Positions 13,338 to 13,921 of a DNA stretch of 13,921 nt are shown here, piece after piece. The DNA is from Deltaproteobacteria bacterium (GTDB lineage: Bacteria; Myxococcota_A; UBA9160; SMWR01). The notes beneath the pieces were generated by a model. The model was not told the DNA's origin. It ran no database searches and saw nothing but the letters and a program-made list of their open reading frames with translations. The number at the start of each line of letters is the position of its first letter. Within the stretch, counting starts at the first letter, position 1. The stretch lies in NCBI GenBank assembly GCA_029261905.1, contig JAJDAM010000439.1, forward strand, positions 1 through 13,921, read 5' to 3'. The translations under genes and the position numbers were made by a program.

Positions 13338-13921
13338 ATGTTGAAGGCGCTTTGGATTGTTTCGGGCATTCTGATTCTCATGCCGACCCCTGCGTTTTCG
13401 GCCGAGAGTGAGATCTCGGCCGTGGAACTCCTGTCGCGAATGGATGGCGGCGATGTCCCCCTCATTCTCGATGTGCGGACTCCCGCTGAGTTCGCGTCCG
13501 GTCGCGTTCCCGGTGCGGTCAACATCCCCTACGACGAGATCCCGACCCGGTTGTCAGAACTGGGGAGCCCGACCGGTCGCGAAGTCGTCGTCTACTGCAA
13601 GAGCGGCCGACGCGCGGGGGTCGCGAGCGAGACGCTGACAGAGGCCGGCTTCCAGGTGCTGCACCTGGAAGGTGACATGAGCGAATGGGCGGCGGGCGGT
13701 CATCCCCAGACGATCGCGATGGCGATGCCGGGGCGCGAAGCGTTGCGGGGGAAGGCGGCTGCGATCTTCGGCGCACTTCCCGCGAACGCCGACTCGGCTG
13801 AGAACCCCTACACCGACGCCAAAGCCGATCTCGGAAGGATGCTCTATTTCGACAAGCGACTGTCGAAGAACCACGACGTCTCCTGCAACTCATGCCACCT
13901 GCTCACGCAATTCGGCCAGGA
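13338..13921 (+). CDS. Exported rhodanese-cytochrome c peroxidase-like fusion (C-terminus outside window)
   Basis: Open from the ATG at 13338 (GGAGAGG just upstream) to the window edge: 194 codons with no stop. Residues 1-22 (MLKALWIVSGILILMPTPAFSA) are a Sec signal peptide. Residues about 24-125 are a rhodanese domain: LILDVRTPAEFASGRVPGAV, a VVYCKSGRRAG active loop with Cys87, and LEGDMSEWAAGGHP. After a short Ala/Pro-containing linker comes ADLGRMLYFDKRLSKNHDVSC, the usual N-terminus of dihaem cytochrome c peroxidase/MauG proteins, with haem motif CNSCH (Cys183, Cys186, His187). I checked the frame codon by codon; the two domains are joined in one reading frame. A periplasmic haem protein able to take sulfane sulfur is predicted. 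The second haem and total length are not visible. It follows the sulfur transporter genes by 57 bases. Confidence 0.88.
   Translation, partial: MLKALWIVSGILILMPTPAFSAESEISAVELLSRMDGGDVPLILDVRTPAEFASGRVPGAVNIPYDEIPTRLSELGSPTGREVVVYCKSGRRAGVASETLTEAGFQVLHLEGDMSEWAAGGHPQTIAMAMPGREALRGKAAAIFGALPANADSAENPYTDAKADLGRMLYFDKRLSKNHDVSCNSCHLLTQFGQ

Noticed and set aside
1..13921. CRISPR arrays, tRNA/rRNA genes, insertion sequences, phage or attachment sites
   Set aside because: No regularly spaced direct repeats, cloverleaf sequences, transposase or integrase reading frames, or terminal repeats were seen on either strand.

Overview
This is a GC-rich, gene-dense bacterial segment with no stretch of more than about 130 bases lacking a gene. 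A Sec signal peptide on a c-type cytochrome, a likely lipoprotein and proteobacterial-style sulfur genes point to a Gram-negative host. The P450, DUF3237 and SDR genes beside a YfhO/alkaline-phosphatase-fold pair would suit an environmental deltaproteobacterial or Myxococcota-like lineage, but that taxonomic guess is weak. I see no RNA genes, CRISPR arrays, insertion sequences or phage genes.

Left part (1-5560). Three minus-strand genes in line: a YfhO-family multi-spanning membrane protein (884-3076), a DUF3237 protein (402-827) and the N-terminus of a cytochrome P450 running off the left edge (1-335). Divergent from YfhO is an exported, probably lipid-anchored alkaline-phosphatase-superfamily ('sulfatase-like') protein (3203-4666) whose expected nucleophile is threonine, followed by an unrecognised 7-TM protein (4782-5534). 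A perfect 11-bp hairpin closes this transcript.

Middle part (5622-9425). A minus-strand glyoxalase-fold (VOC) gene diverges from a co-directional set: SDR oxidoreductase, ThuA-domain protein, BNR/Asp-box beta-propeller and a MoaD/ThiS-type ubiquitin-like protein. The last two overlap by ATGA. A hairpin separates this set from the convergent regulator gene on its right.

Right part (9434-13921+). This looks like a BigR/Blh-type reactive-sulfur operon. An ArsR-family repressor is transcribed away from a persulfide dioxygenase-rhodanese fusion. That gene is followed by a YeiH/UPF0324 putative sulfur oxyanion exporter, a two-gene split YeeE/YedE transporter (GTGA overlap), and an exported protein joining a rhodanese domain in frame to the start of a dihaem cytochrome c peroxidase-like domain (cut by the window edge). 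The regulator and operon share a striking control region. An inverted repeat, ATTGACA-N10-TGTCAAT, supplies the -35 box of two overlapping opposed promoters, so repressor binding could silence both. The inferred logic is: sense sulfide/persulfide, oxidise persulfide to sulfite in the cytoplasm, export sulfite or a related ion, exchange thiosulfate or sulfur through YeeE/YedE, and handle sulfane sulfur and electrons or peroxide in the periplasm with the rhodanese-cytochrome fusion.
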